Assembly: GCA_945910005.1 (NCBI GenBank)
Contig: OX246748.1
Coordinates: forward strand, 16,037,368 to 16,101,367
Source of the DNA: Isoperla grammatica
Lineage: Eukaryota; Arthropoda; Insecta; Plecoptera; Perlodidae
Direction: 5' to 3'
DNA length: 64,000 nucleotides
Position 1 is the first letter of the stretch; every line of letters begins with the position of its first letter. Made by a program: the position numbers and the translations under genes. The notes beneath the pieces are model-generated. The model had not been told where the DNA came from and made no database searches. It saw nothing but the letters and a program-made list of their open reading frames with translations. Shown in pieces: positions 47,461 through 58,119 of this stretch.

Positions 47461-48368
47461 TAAGAGCTGTTAGGAATGTAATGTTAACGAATAATCTATA
47501 CTTAACTACCGTTAGTTAACTGCTGTTAATGGACGTAGTGTAAACATGGTGGTTAAATGGACAGGGTTTGATGCGGTGACGGGTCTAAAAGTGTATTTTC
47601 AAATTTGTATACATTTTTTGAAAGGTATTTATATGATAAAGTAATTCTACGAAAGCTAGAGATCAAACCGATTTCAGAATCCAAAGACAGAAAAGCTTCT
47701 ACAATTGGCGTGTCCCAAAAATGAATATATCCAATACATAATTATAGTTTCCTTTACATTACTATTTACATAAATCATGGAACTAATAATAATGACCCAT
47801 ACAAACAATACCATTAACAAGAATTAAACCACACCCAACATTTATTTGTAGGGAATTTACAAACGCAAACCAAAATATTTTTCGTTTTTTCGTATAGTAA
47901 TATATATTTATGTGTGTACGCTAATTGCTAATTTACGCTAATTTATGCTAATTTACGGAAAATATACCCTATTAAGACACACATTTATGTGGAGCTAACG
48001 TGAATTCATTTTTTCTGTAGCCAAATAGCCGATTCAAAATTAAATTAGATTTTAGATCTAGAGTTAGAATATTGTCCACGCTGTGATTGGTTAACACTCA
48101 CCCCGCCCTGTGTTATTCACCCCGTACACTTATCTCCCGCCGGGTCACATTATTTGAGCATAAGCCACCCCCATCAATCAAGATCACCCCGGTGGGTTTG
48201 ATCTCTCTTACATTAACACCGTCAAGGAGACTTTATAGCAGCGAAGAATACAGACTAGCGCTCACGCCCCGTTTCACCTCTAATGCAATCAGACCAGTAC
48301 ATAACCGTTTCGGAATTTGGTCTTATTTTTCTTATGATTATTTATTGGATGTACAATTCAAACACTTA
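47461..48368. other. Unassigned noncoding DNA
   Basis: The 48087-48300 part is GC-richer and gives a 108-codon plus frame that runs into the adjacent MITE. No domain was recognised. Confidence 0.45.
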
Positions 48369-48515
48369 GGTCCAGTCTTACAATGTCCCAATAACTACTT
48401 ATTCGTCGAATAGCTTGTTTTCTCCATGGCAACGACCAGTCAAAACCCTTGAAATCCTCCAAATAGGTTAATTGCTACAAATAACTTTTTTATTAAGAGA
48501 TTGTAAGACCGGCTC
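48369..48515. mobile_element. MITE family GGTCTTACAAT, copy 3 (147 bp)
   Basis: Begins GGTCCAGTCTTACAATGTC and ends AGATTGTAAGACCGGCTC. The left flank is TTA and the right flank TTC, a duplication with one change. Same orientation as copy 1. Confidence 0.85.
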
Positions 48516-48594
48516 TTCGTTAACAAAATATGTGTTTAACATTGTTAACCTTATTTATTTTCACTCGTTATTGTCTTATATATTATTGTTATTG

Positions 48595-48720
48595 GAGACT
48601 CAAACTAACACACAGATAGCGCTGCTAAGCAACACCCTTATCTGCGCCATTGATGATCTAACAATAAAGCAACAATGAACAATTGACAGATAAACTTATT
48701 CTTATAGTAGTTTATTTTCT
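48595..48720. mobile_element. Dispersed repeat, GACTCAAACTAACACA family (uninterrupted copy)
   Basis: Matches the repeat at 42979 but has no MITE within it. It lies 80 bp after MITE copy 3. Ends are not defined. Confidence 0.6.
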
Positions 48721-49699
48721 TGCCACAAGAATGCGTCTAGTCTATTTTGAGGGGCCAATTGTTACAACTTCATTCACAAAATCATAAACTAAGAACACAA
48801 TAAAATAATGTTGAATATATTAGAAAAGCGATTGTTAAAACGAATAATGTAATAAATACAAATCAATGTGATAAACTCTCAGTAAGTTGGAGATAGGTTT
48901 TGTATTGGTTCTATGTTTCGCTGGGGAGTGTAACGCCTTACATTCGTCATAATCAGAAGATCGTCCTTTCATCTGGAATATTCCACAAATGAAAAAAAAA
49001 CGTGAATAATGTGACTAACTCCCCTTTCTGGCATGTCTTAGCATACCGCATACCGCATACCGAACTCAATGAACAGCAAGCGTGTCTTGTACAAGCTATG
49101 GAGTGAGTGGATATGAACTGAGAACGTGGGTGGCATGGAACAAGGAAAGAGGATATTTGAGAACAAGTGGGAATAGAGAGTTTACTGGATCGGATTGAGG
49201 GGAGAAGATTGAAGTGGTCTCGGTATATCAACAGCCTAAAAGGAGGACGGGACTGGAAAGTGGCGGGAAGGGAAGATACGTTTTTGGGAGGGGGGGGGGG
49301 GGGGAAGTAAGGTGGACAGGATTGTCTTCCATACCTACCCACGTGCAATAGGTCAACATGGCAACAGATTATGTTTTATGTTAGGATTAGGATATTAGTA
49401 ATATCAAATACCTTAATAGTAATAGCTTCGCTAATAGTTCCTTAGAGATGAACATGAAATATCATCATCGATTATTAAAATATGTATATATACATTACCA
49501 TATTAAAAGAACGGAAATACTGAGTTTTATAGCGCTACAATACGGGTAATATAATTTATGAGTCTCTTGTATTCTCACCAAAAAAGTTTAAAATTGCATT
49601 ACCGATGTCAATTCGATGATAAATTCGAAACATTTTTTTCGGTAGCCAATAATTGAAAATAAATCCATATTCAATATTCAACTATTTGAGTATTAACTA
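48721..49699. other. Unassigned noncoding DNA with a G-run
   Basis: 49288-49305 is almost pure G. The minus frame of 131 codons spanning it has a proline run from that tract and no domain. Confidence 0.5.
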
Positions 49700-49886
49700 G
49701 GGGGCTATTTCTGAAAGTTGACAATACTCACGTTAAGTGATATATACGTGGTTATCACTTGCTATTGGCTGATTTCTGTGGCGGACCGCGTGGAAAACAC
49801 TCAATCGGCCAATAGCAAGTGATAACCACGTAGATATAACTTAAAGTGAGTATGGTTACCGTGACAACTTTCAGAAATAGCCCCCC
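49700..49886. mobile_element. Palindromic MITE, GGGGGCTATTTCTGAAAG ends (187 bp)
   Basis: The outer arms GGGGGCTATTTCTGAAAGTTG and inner arms GTGGTTATCACTTGCTATTG pair with their complements across a loop of about 55 bp. A TGAGTAT string occurs close to both ends, but I cannot assign a clean target duplication. Confidence 0.8.
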
Positions 49887-50332
49887 TGAGTATATTGCTT
49901 GTTTGTATGTCACCGTCTTAATTTTTGCAATGCATGGAATGTAAATGTAAAACCGCATGGAATGTAACGGAATGTAAAAAAATACTCGGTATACTACGCC
50001 ACATACGAATAAACATCTGAATGCGATGGCCGCCTTTAAGTCCGCATTCCCTAGGACGATAAATACTGCATTGTTTTCCACATAAACTTCCGGCAATTCG
50101 ATTACAAGTCAAAGGCTTAAGGTAGCGTTAGAAACTTTCAAAACATTTCCGGTTCACAGTAAAAATCCGAGCTTTACGCGAGGTCCCACTTAGCTTTACA
50201 GCTGGTTTGCGGAAAACTGTCATGCGATAACAAACTTGCACAGTAAGGTTTAGGAGCAACTTGCTTCATTCAGATCGCCAGTCAATATTTAGATGAATCG
50301 CGACAGCAGGTCTTGATTGATTGATTGATTTT
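49887..50332. other. Unassigned noncoding DNA
   Basis: Minus frames at 49755-50112 have no recognised features and overlap the MITE. Confidence 0.5.
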
Positions 50333-50740
50333 TGGGCTTTATGTTTCATATTTTTACAACTTGGCTAATCGAGACGATGAGTGGGTGAAATATGAAGATG
50401 TAGATGTAGGTGTTAGGAGGAAAGGGACAAGGTGAAGGGCGGGTTAGGAAAAGGGAAATGGGAGGACAAAAGAAAGGGGAAGATCTGGACTGCATTTCGT
50501 CTGACTTCTCCCCCTCGACCTGTCCGGCTAGGGTGGCCCTACCAGAAGCATACGCTTCCGCCGGCATAGCTCTCGGGATCAGCAAAGCACGCAAACCTGC
50601 CCACCACGATAAGGTAGCAGTCCCAGAGTAGGGACAGCAGGTAGAGATGTCGGAAGACCTTTTTCATAGTTTCCATACAGGTTACTAGCAATAAAAACCA
50701 GTACTGTGAACGTGCTGCATGGGTTGAACTAGAAACTCGA
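50333..50740 (+). mobile_element. Retroposon-like repeat with a GC-rich 3' module
   Basis: Begins in the block shared with 3368-3421, continues through a purine-rich stretch and reaches GGTGGCCCTACCAGAAGCAT, CCGCCGGCATAGCTCTCGGG and CACCACGATAAGGTAGCAGT. The latter reads like the conserved 3' module of a LINE-related arthropod retroposon, an impression from memory that I cannot verify here. Overlapping frames on both strands are not genes. Confidence 0.45.
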
Positions 50741-51262
50741 CACAATTCCGGAGAAGCAATTGATTTCGTTTATTTGTTTTTAATACTTAATTACGTATAA
50801 AATAAATTTATTAGTTTGCCATAACGCAACACAATATTGTAATTGTATTTCTGCATCTTTATTAAATCCCAATTAGTCAATTGCTATGCAAAACTAGTAC
50901 CTAATCTATAACAAGTAAAAATAAGTACAACACAAGTTTTAATGCAATCAAAATGGTTATTTTATTCAAGGTACAATTGGGCATCTCTTCATAACAAGGG
51001 TGGACCTATTCTGTAATTTTCTGTTGTGAATTCTGAAACGAATTCTGACTGAATTCGAACTTGTTATGTTGAATATAATGTAATATTGAGTATATCGAGT
51101 TCGATTTCAGGATACACAATAAAACGATACAGAATAGAGCCCCAGGATGCTGAAATGGCGATCTAGATCTAATAAGAACATAGGCAAAATGATTCTGCAT
51201 GGTTCTTTACTAAAGCGTGAAAACTAATGATATATTAGTCTCAGAGAACTCTACGTCACTTA
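50741..51262. other. Unassigned noncoding DNA
   Basis: Nothing recognised. Confidence 0.5.
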
Positions 51263-51398
51263 GGCCGGTATTTTAATGTCCAGTTAAAATCTACTTTTCA
51301 GTTAAATTGTTTTCACCATGACAACGGCCAATAGAAATACACCAAACTTGGCTTACCTGACAGTTTAATTTACTTAACACTTTAACTGGACATTGAAG
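51263..51398. mobile_element. MITE family GGCCGGTATTTCAATGTCC, truncated copy
   Basis: GGCCGGTATTTTAATGTCCA at the left end follows TTA (51260-51262). An inner inverted partner TTTAACTGGACATTGAAG is followed by TTA (51399-51401). The sequence matches 62001-62140, including TTTCACCATGACAACGGCCA. Confidence 0.75.
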
Positions 51399-51779
51399 TT
51401 AGAGACTTTCGTCCAATTTTCTATAATTGTCCAGTTAAATCACATTCCAAGAATACAAAATAATATCCCGGCAACGTTGCCAACGTTTGTCTGTGTCTAA
51501 GTAATAACCTGACGCGCTTTCCGTATTCTTTATGTAATATTCTCCCTCTCAAATAACAATAATGCGCAGCGCTCTTAAAAATCCTTTCATCAGTACTTTC
51601 CCAACACCGTATTTTAATGTTGACAGTGACTATAACACTCAAACCTTTCACATGTTTTTTTTCTTCTTTCGTTCTTTTATATTCCTGCCATTCCCGAAAT
51701 GTTTGTGTATATCTTCTCTCTACGACGGTAGAGATGCTAAGCAGGATTGGGTGGGTAGCTATCTTGCATTGCATTGTTG
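51399..51779. other. Unassigned DNA
   Basis: The 167-codon minus frame at 51421-51924 crosses this stretch. It has no recognisable domain, and its C-terminal codons fall in sequence resembling the adjacent MITE (TCCAGTTAAATC). I leave it unassigned. Confidence 0.4.
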
Positions 51780-51960
51780 GACGCGTACAAAGGTATGCGT
51801 AATGTCTGGGTCTGACGTCACGACCCTGCCGCGACGCCATCTGGCAACACCGGTTTGCGCTTTGCTGGCGCGTTAAAGAGAAGCGATTTTCTACTACGAA
51901 AACATTTTGATATTTCCATTTCAAAAGCGGAGGAGGAGGAACGGGGCTTGGTCTGATTTG
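51780..51960. promoter_or_regulatory. CpG-rich patch with CRE-like palindrome, possible promoter
   Basis: Within about 60 bp lie TCTGACGTCACGACC and GCCGCGACGCCATCTGGC, in otherwise AT-rich DNA. A TGACGTCA next to a CCAT-containing YY1-like string is seen in some animal core promoters. No transcript start or following exon is evident, so this is only a candidate. Confidence 0.2.
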
Positions 51961-52385
51961 AAAGCAACATTTGTATTCGATGGAAATAAAAAGAAATCTC
52001 GGCTAGCTGGCTGGATTGAAATTATTCTCTAACGGGAAATTTTAACGGATTGCGTTATTTTTGCGATTGGAACACGTAAGAGACAAATTGACATTTCACT
52101 TGACATGGTAGCATTTCGGTTTAAACGTTTGTCAGGGTTGATTCCTTTGTACGAAATGGTCAGATGGAATTAACGAGACTAAAACGTGCCCCCGCGTGAA
52201 CTGTTGGGTGTGGCTATATACGCACACATCTCTCAGACAGACCGTCAAGGAAATGAGGGGTTTCAACCCCCGTTAGGTCTTATTGCCGTGACGCGTTACT
52301 GCATTACGGGCTCACCCTGAGAGTTATTTCTGACGTCACTGTATGACTTGACCTTGAAACTCGGGAGACCGCGAGGCTCATTATT
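51961..52385. other. Unassigned noncoding DNA
   Basis: No gene or repeat recognised. Confidence 0.5.
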
Positions 52386-52584
52386 ATAATAATAATAATA
52401 ATAATTATTATTATTATTATTATTAGGGCCGGTCTTACAATCTCCTAATAAGAAAGTTATTTGTAGCAAATAAGCTATTTGGAGGATTTCAAGGGTTTTG
52501 ATTGGTCGTTGCCATGGAGAAAACAAGCTATTCGACGAATAAGTAGTTATTGGGACATTGTAAGACTGGACCTTAGTATTATTA

Positions 52585-52671
<87 letters not shown>

Positions 52672-52695
52672 TTATGATTATTATTATTATTGGCT
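52386..52695. repeat. (AAT)n/(ATT)n microsatellite split by a MITE
   Basis: AAT then ATT repeats (52386-52425) continue as ATT repeats after the insertion (52576-52695), with a few T or G interruptions. Frames reading Asn or Ile runs on either strand are artefacts. Confidence 0.9.
52426..52572. mobile_element. MITE family GGTCTTACAAT, copy 4 (147 bp), perfect TTA duplication
   Basis: Begins GGGCCGGTCTTACAATCTCC and ends ACATTGTAAGACTGGACC with TTA on each side (52423-52425 and 52573-52575). It is the best-preserved copy and the clearest example of insertion into an ATT repeat. Confidence 0.9.
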
Positions 52696-53440
52696 TTTGT
52701 TTTTTTCCTTTTTGTAGGTACAGAATAATTTTTTTCATTGGCCACTTTGGAGTCCAGAACAAAGGTGCACGTCATAGAAAGGGACCTTTATATAAACTAA
52801 TTATATGAATATAATAATAAAGTATCTATATAATTGCATTCATTACTTGGTCTTGTAAAACAAATTGCATTTGGCATGTAGGTTTTATTTTGCTATTTCT
52901 TTTCGCAGTGCCGAGTTTTAAATTCGCGAATTCTTTTTATTAAAAGAAAAAAAATCTATCCGAACTCGATTGCGTCGCGTTCCTTCGGTAATAGTTCTCC
53001 AAGGGTTTGGGACCACTCTCGACGCTAATACCCCTCCCCCCTAACCCCCCCCCCCCCCCCCCACACGCATGCAATGTTTTTTAGTTGGGTCCAAATGTCA
53101 TTCGCCTCCCAGCGGGGTAGTGCACAAACTAGCACATTTTTAGCCCAATCAAGTGGAACGGGAGGAACATGGCGTATGTATTCTACCAATCAGAAGCCAG
53201 AGCAATACTGTCTGGCATATTAGACGAGAGTAGCCCCTTCAAGGTTACACAAGTCACTGTACTCTCCAAAGACGACTGAACATATACCCGCCGGACCCCA
53301 CTTATTCTGCCTCAGTGGAGAGCGGCATATCCCGTTTTGCACCTAAATTGAAGTCTCCGTCTTTATCAACATACAGTTTTTTTAGAAATGCGATTGTTGC
53401 ATTGCATTAGCCTCTGCGTTCTTATATATACTATTTTTAA
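52696..53440. other. Unassigned DNA with poly-C tract
   Basis: 53033-53065 is nearly all C (about 20 in a row within it). The remainder to 53340 is GC-richer than average, but no gene was recognised. Confidence 0.5.
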
Positions 53441-53687
53441 ATGTCGATTTGCAAACTTATTTAAATTTACTGATTTAAGGGTTGAATCAAGCCAAAAGCA
53501 TTATGGCATTTACACAACTTCCTAAGATTTAAGATTTAAGGAAACCATAGCAACGTTAGCTCTTAGGATAACTAAAATTCTTTGCCCAGTCAATGGGAGG
53601 CGACATTTTATAAATCTGGCCAATGGTAGCGATCCTAAGTAAAATAAATTGGACAACAAAGTCTAAAATAAGTGTGTTAACCGACCT
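53441..53687. mobile_element. MITE family GGTCGGGTTACACACTT, copy 2 (247 bp)
   Basis: Left terminus ATGTCGATTTGCAAACTTAT is diverged. Right terminus AATAAGTGTGTTAACCGACC is well preserved. TAA lies on both sides (53438-53440 and 53688-53690). The interior AAGGAAACCATAGCAACGTT and CCAATGGTAGCGATCCTAAG match copy 1 at 40023. Confidence 0.85.
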
Positions 53688-54234
53688 TAAGCCCCAGAGT
53701 TAGGTTATAATAAAGTTAAGGCACAAACAAAACTAGTAATAGCTTCTCCTACAGTACTGAATTTGAAAATACGTTATTGTGAAATACCCGGGTTGTTCAT
53801 AAAAAGTTGTAAATGTAACACACGATATAAAGATGTTGTCCGCAGTGCACTTATCCTCGTAACTAAAGATAGTTTTCAAAGTCGCACGACACAAACAAAC
53901 TTGTTGCACGAGCGAAGTAAGTAAGGTATTTTTCCTGTCTCTAATACTCCGGGGAGCCGTCTTGAAACAACATCTAAAACAGTTCGACGTTTTGTTCTAA
54001 ACTTGGGACCCAACTGTGATCACCGGTTGTATTTGTCGATAACAAGAGGTTATTTCCAAAATGATCTCGAACCATAAATAGGTTTTAAACACGGTGCTCT
54101 AAAACTTCAAAGGCCGCAATGCACAACAATTACAAATAAAATATCAAGATTAATACATTTATATTTATTTCTTTAAGATTTCTTTTCTTATATATAATAA
54201 TGATTATACTGTGTGCATCAATGTGTAGATTTTA
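53688..54234. other. Unassigned noncoding DNA
   Basis: Nothing recognised. Confidence 0.5.
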
Positions 54235-54380
54235 GTCTAGGTCTTCTAAATCTTTAGTGGCAAAAATAAAAAATAAAATATAATTATGTTATGTGCGTCA
54301 ATGAACCTTGACATAATATTTGAAAATTAGTTTTTAATTGTTGTGAGTTGTTGTCATTGTAGATTCATCAGACCGTGATT
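54235..54380. mobile_element. Short foldback element (hairpin family, copy 2)
   Basis: GTCTTCTAAATCTTTAGTGG on the left and TGTTGTCATTGTAGATTCAT with CAGACCGTGAT on the right correspond to the arms at 8070-8223. The centre is expanded with AT-rich sequence. Confidence 0.5.
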
Positions 54381-55677
54381 CACTCAGTCGAAGATTATCT
54401 TGAAAATCGTCTATTACAAAGTGTGAAAGATTTACATGGTACTTTTTGGGAACTTTCTTAAACAATATATTGTGTGCTGCTCCCATAATTATGGAAATTC
54501 TAATTCATTCATACTTGGCACATCTGTTTTTAGTTTTACTCTAGTAGTTTCTAATATTTCTATTGAAGTGTTACAATAAATATTATTGTGATTATCAAAC
54601 TGACAGTATAAAGCAAAATAATTATTCACCAGACAGTGGAACACCTAGCAATACATAGTTTACAATATGAAGCAATAATTTAGAATTTGTATAAATTATA
54701 TTCCAAATTAAAACAACATAAGGTATCAACTCCACTTAACAGTCTGAGGTAGTCAGGTCAAAGCTCAAAAAGATTGAGGATTTATAGTTTCTGTTCGTAT
54801 CTTTTAAAATCAACGTCTAGGTACATTCAGGGTCTACAGATAACGAAAAACAAATCTATTCGAAACTCATTATGTGTGGATTAAATCCGATGATTAAGAT
54901 ATTATTGTACTATCGCATTTTATCCAAATATTCTATTTAACTTTACATTATTTTGGCACTTGGCAGTAACATATTGCGTATACATATTTCACGCACTTTT
55001 ATAATGAAATGTTTTTGAAATTATTAAAGCAGCTGTAAAAATAAATAGTTTACCAAATGCAAATTTACTTGCGCTAATATTAGGTAATCGCGTTGCCCAA
55101 GTAAATAACGTAATTAACACCAGTTTAAGCTCGTGTCATTGTTTACTTGTTCTGATTTGTCTTAAAATCAGATTATTATCAAATAAAAAGTGAACAATGT
55201 ATCACCCCCCCCCCCTCCAACTCCACTCACCCAGTGATAAAACTATAGAACACTATTACTGAGAAATAAAGAAAAGCTATTTAAAAGTTGGCTCGTTTAC
55301 TGAGATAGTTAAAAGTTTTAACGACTGCATTGTAGACTGCTCGTACAACTCGCGAGCTATGTACAACTCGCGAAACATGTAACAATACAATAATGCAGGT
55401 CTTAAATCTTAACTATTTAAAGTAGCGAGGAAAATCAGATTTAACGGCAATCTACTAAATAAAATGTGACTCTGTTGCACTTGGGGGCTATTAAAGTTTG
55501 ATTTAGTACCAACATAAAATGAACTAAGATTACTCAAATTATTGCTTAAATAAAGATTTTATTATTTTAAGTTGTCTTTAAAGTAGTAAAATTGAATTGT
55601 GTTTTAATCGTTTTCAATACACGTATAAAAACATTACTTATCCCAAAAATTATGACCGTTCACATGGAAAAAAACCT
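54381..55677. other. Unassigned AT-rich DNA
   Basis: No gene. A C-run lies at 55204-55216, and ACTCGCGA occurs twice near 55350-55372. Confidence 0.5.
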
Positions 55678-55951
55678 GGCCCCGGATTCACAAGATATCC
55701 TAAGTCTTGGCCTTATCTCTAAGACCGGCCTAGCCTTGAACCTCTTGTGAATCCAAGAACATATCTGAAAACAGACTTAAAAACAGATTATTAGGATGAT
55801 TATTGTGACCTTGTTTCTACCTTGTGTCACCAGAAATGAGTGACTTCTTCATACAACCTGGGTCTGGTTTTACAGAAGGTTTATCCAAATTTAGGCCGGT
55901 CTTCGAGCTAAGACCAGAAAAAGACTTAGAACCTCTTGTGAATCCGGGCCC
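55678..55951. mobile_element. MITE, GGATTCACAAGA termini (about 274 bp)
   Basis: Left end CCCGGATTCACAAGATATCC and right end CCTCTTGTGAATCCGGGCCC are inverted. Internal inverted copies of CTAAGACCGG also occur, and CCTCTTGTGAATCC appears again at 55739. The plus frame of 61 codons is incidental. The target duplication is unclear. Confidence 0.75.
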
Positions 55952-56267
55952 TGCATTCGAAAATCTATATTGCACTAGATGTATTGTAAAAAATGTAGGT
56001 TTTTATTAGTTATTAACTTATTATTACCATTATCTGTTGCAACTTCCAGTTCTGTGTTGGTCGGCATTGAAGATAGGTTTCTTTATCTTCGTCTATCTTG
56101 TGTTTCCACTCTTCCCTTTCCACCCCATTCCAGTCTCCTATTCGCTATTCCACGTTCTTTTTCACCCTGTCCTGCCATCGTTGTCCATATCTGCCCTTCT
56201 TATCTTAACTGGAATTTCCAAGGCCATCATTCTTCTGGACAAACTTTCCTTCCCCATTCTTTTGACC
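55952..56267. other. Unassigned noncoding DNA
   Basis: A pyrimidine-rich plus frame (55979-56332) overlaps the following repeat and has no convincing homology. Confidence 0.45.
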
Positions 56268-56586
56268 TATTCATAGGTTGCACGTACGTCACATCTGTGC
56301 ACGTGGCGGCCACATTTGTGATCAAACTTTGATGGTTGCCTTGGAGAAACAATTGAAGCCTGTTGCGGTAGATCAGAAATCCTCATTTTTTTCAAATTAG
56401 CTTTTATTATTATAAAATTAATATGAATGGTAATTTGTGATTTTTGTATTATACGTAAGTCTACTCCTTTAATTGTAAATTATGCTTATTTAGTAATTTG
56501 AATAACATTCGCTAGTGATCAAGGATAGGTTAAGGTCAATAGTATCGCAATCATGATGCTGTGATATCACGTGGGAACTATGAATT
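56268..56586 (+). mobile_element. MITE-like element with CRE/E-box-bearing termini (copy 2)
   Basis: Termini ATTCATAGGTTGCACGTACG and ATCACGTGGGAACTATGAAT bracket an interior matching 25100-25417 in the opposite orientation. The CACGTG is kept, but TGACGTCA is reduced to TACGTCA/GATATCA-like strings. Confidence 0.75.
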
Positions 56587-56699
56587 ACATCCATTAAACT
56601 CCTTACGCAAAATTAGTCTCTGGTGAAAATTGGTTACAAAAAAAAAAATTATGAAACCAAGTATCTAATTTTTTTAAAATTTAAGCTGATTTTAAAGTG
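56587..56699. other. Unassigned spacer
   Basis: Short AT-rich spacer with an A-run at 56640. Confidence 0.5.
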
Positions 56700-57000
56700 A
56701 CTGTGATGCACGGCCATGACAGGTCTGGGGTTGGGGCTGGGGCCGAGCGGTCTGGTTGGTCGAATGTTTCGTACGGTAGCATTTCTTTCTGTCGGCGCCT
56801 GAAAGTCTCGCGTCAGCGTCGACGCGTCAGACGTGTGTTTACACAGCGCGTTAGGCGCGTATGTAAACGCAGGAGTCGCGCGGGCAATGAGGCGCAGCCG
56901 GCCGAGGGCCTGACCCTAGTGACCCCCCTCCCTACCCCCCCCCCCCCACCCCCCCCACCCCTCGTGCACTGTCTCAGGGGTGGCCGGCGCTCGCCATTCT
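56700..57000. promoter_or_regulatory. CpG-rich island-like patch
   Basis: About 300 bp with many CpG (for example GCGTCGACGCGTCAGACGTG, GCGCGTTAGGCGCGTATG), plus GTGTTTAC and GTAAACGC as an inverted forkhead-like pair, ending in a C-run tract. Frames on both strands are explained by base composition. It could be an orphan promoter or the GC-rich end of a repeat. Confidence 0.25.
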
Positions 57001-57889
57001 GACACTCACTCAATGTGTGTTTTTAATTTGATTAATTTATTTATTAATTATTTGTATTGGTGCATAATGAATTAATCAGTACGCAGAAGGCACAGTTCTA
57101 ACCGTACTGGGGAAGGAACTTTTTAAAGGAACGCTTTTTTTTAAGGAAACCTTTCAAGTAAGGTGATCCTTCTTTTGGAAAAGGGACTTTTATTTGTTTA
57201 AGTTCATATTTTAGGAGAACATTTTGAAACGTTCCGTAATTAAAACGTTCCTTTGATGACTGAGTGGTTTATTTTTCCGTTTAGCGCCAATATTTATTCT
57301 TCTGTCTTTATCAACAATAAATAAAAACTTGCTCTGCTGGAAGTATGTTTCATATTCAAATATTTAGTCTGGTAATCTCTGATCTCAACCAAAAATAGTA
57401 ATCCACCCTCTGCCATGCTCTACCTGACCGCACGTTCAGTACTTCCCATCGTTTTGAAATTCTGGCCAGTATGCGACACGACTGAGTGAAAAAATGTGCA
57501 ACAAATCTCTATCTTTCAAATTTTAACGTTTATAATGTGTATACTTTGTACAGAAAATTGAGATTAGATTGAACTTTTGAAAAGTTTAGCAGGTTATTTG
57601 TATAAGTAAATCGCGACGGAAGTTTGGAATACAATAGAACCAACGAGCCTGAGGGAGCGACTGGTTTGCTTTCCTTTGATGATTATGTGGTGGCCAGTCC
57701 GTGCCAAAAACAACGACTCAATTTTAATTTACTCTGTTTCAATCACAAAACTACTTCTACGGGTTTGCTCAAACCTTGATTTAGATTTAGATTTAACAGA
57801 AAATTTCAATTCGTGTAGCAGTAGCAGCGAAAATAAAGTTTCAAAGAGAGTATTGATTTTTAGGTTTTGCTTTGGAACTCTTAGAATTA
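57001..57889. other. Unassigned noncoding DNA
   Basis: Nothing recognised. Confidence 0.5.
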
Positions 57890-58045
57890 ATCACGAACCT
57901 CTAGATCTTCAATGGCAACAAAACACAACAGTGAAAAATGCACCTTAACATAACATTTGAAAACTACTTGTTTTTGTTGGGCATTGTTGTCATTGATGTA
58001 TCACGGACCCTCAGATAGAAGTAATCACGGCCCTCTAGATTTACT
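57890..58045. mobile_element. Short foldback element (hairpin family, copy 3)
   Basis: ATCACGAACCTCTAGATCTT and AATGGCAACAAAACACAACA on the left, with GGGCATTGTTGTCATTGATG and ATCACGG on the right, match the family at 8070. The right end ACCCTCAGATAGAAGT repeats the outer end of copy 1. Confidence 0.5.
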
Positions 58046-58119
58046 CAGAAAATCGAAGGTTAAAAGTAGAACAATTTTGAAGACTTGCCATAGATATATT
58101 GGTACTGGACTAGTATTGA

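Noticed and set aside
51421..51924. Minus-strand frame of 167 codons
   Set aside because: No recognisable domain, and its C-terminus falls in MITE-like sequence. Not enough to call a gene.
52296..52808. Long Asn/Ile-rich frames of 159 and 109 codons
   Set aside because: They translate the (ATT)n microsatellite and the embedded MITE.
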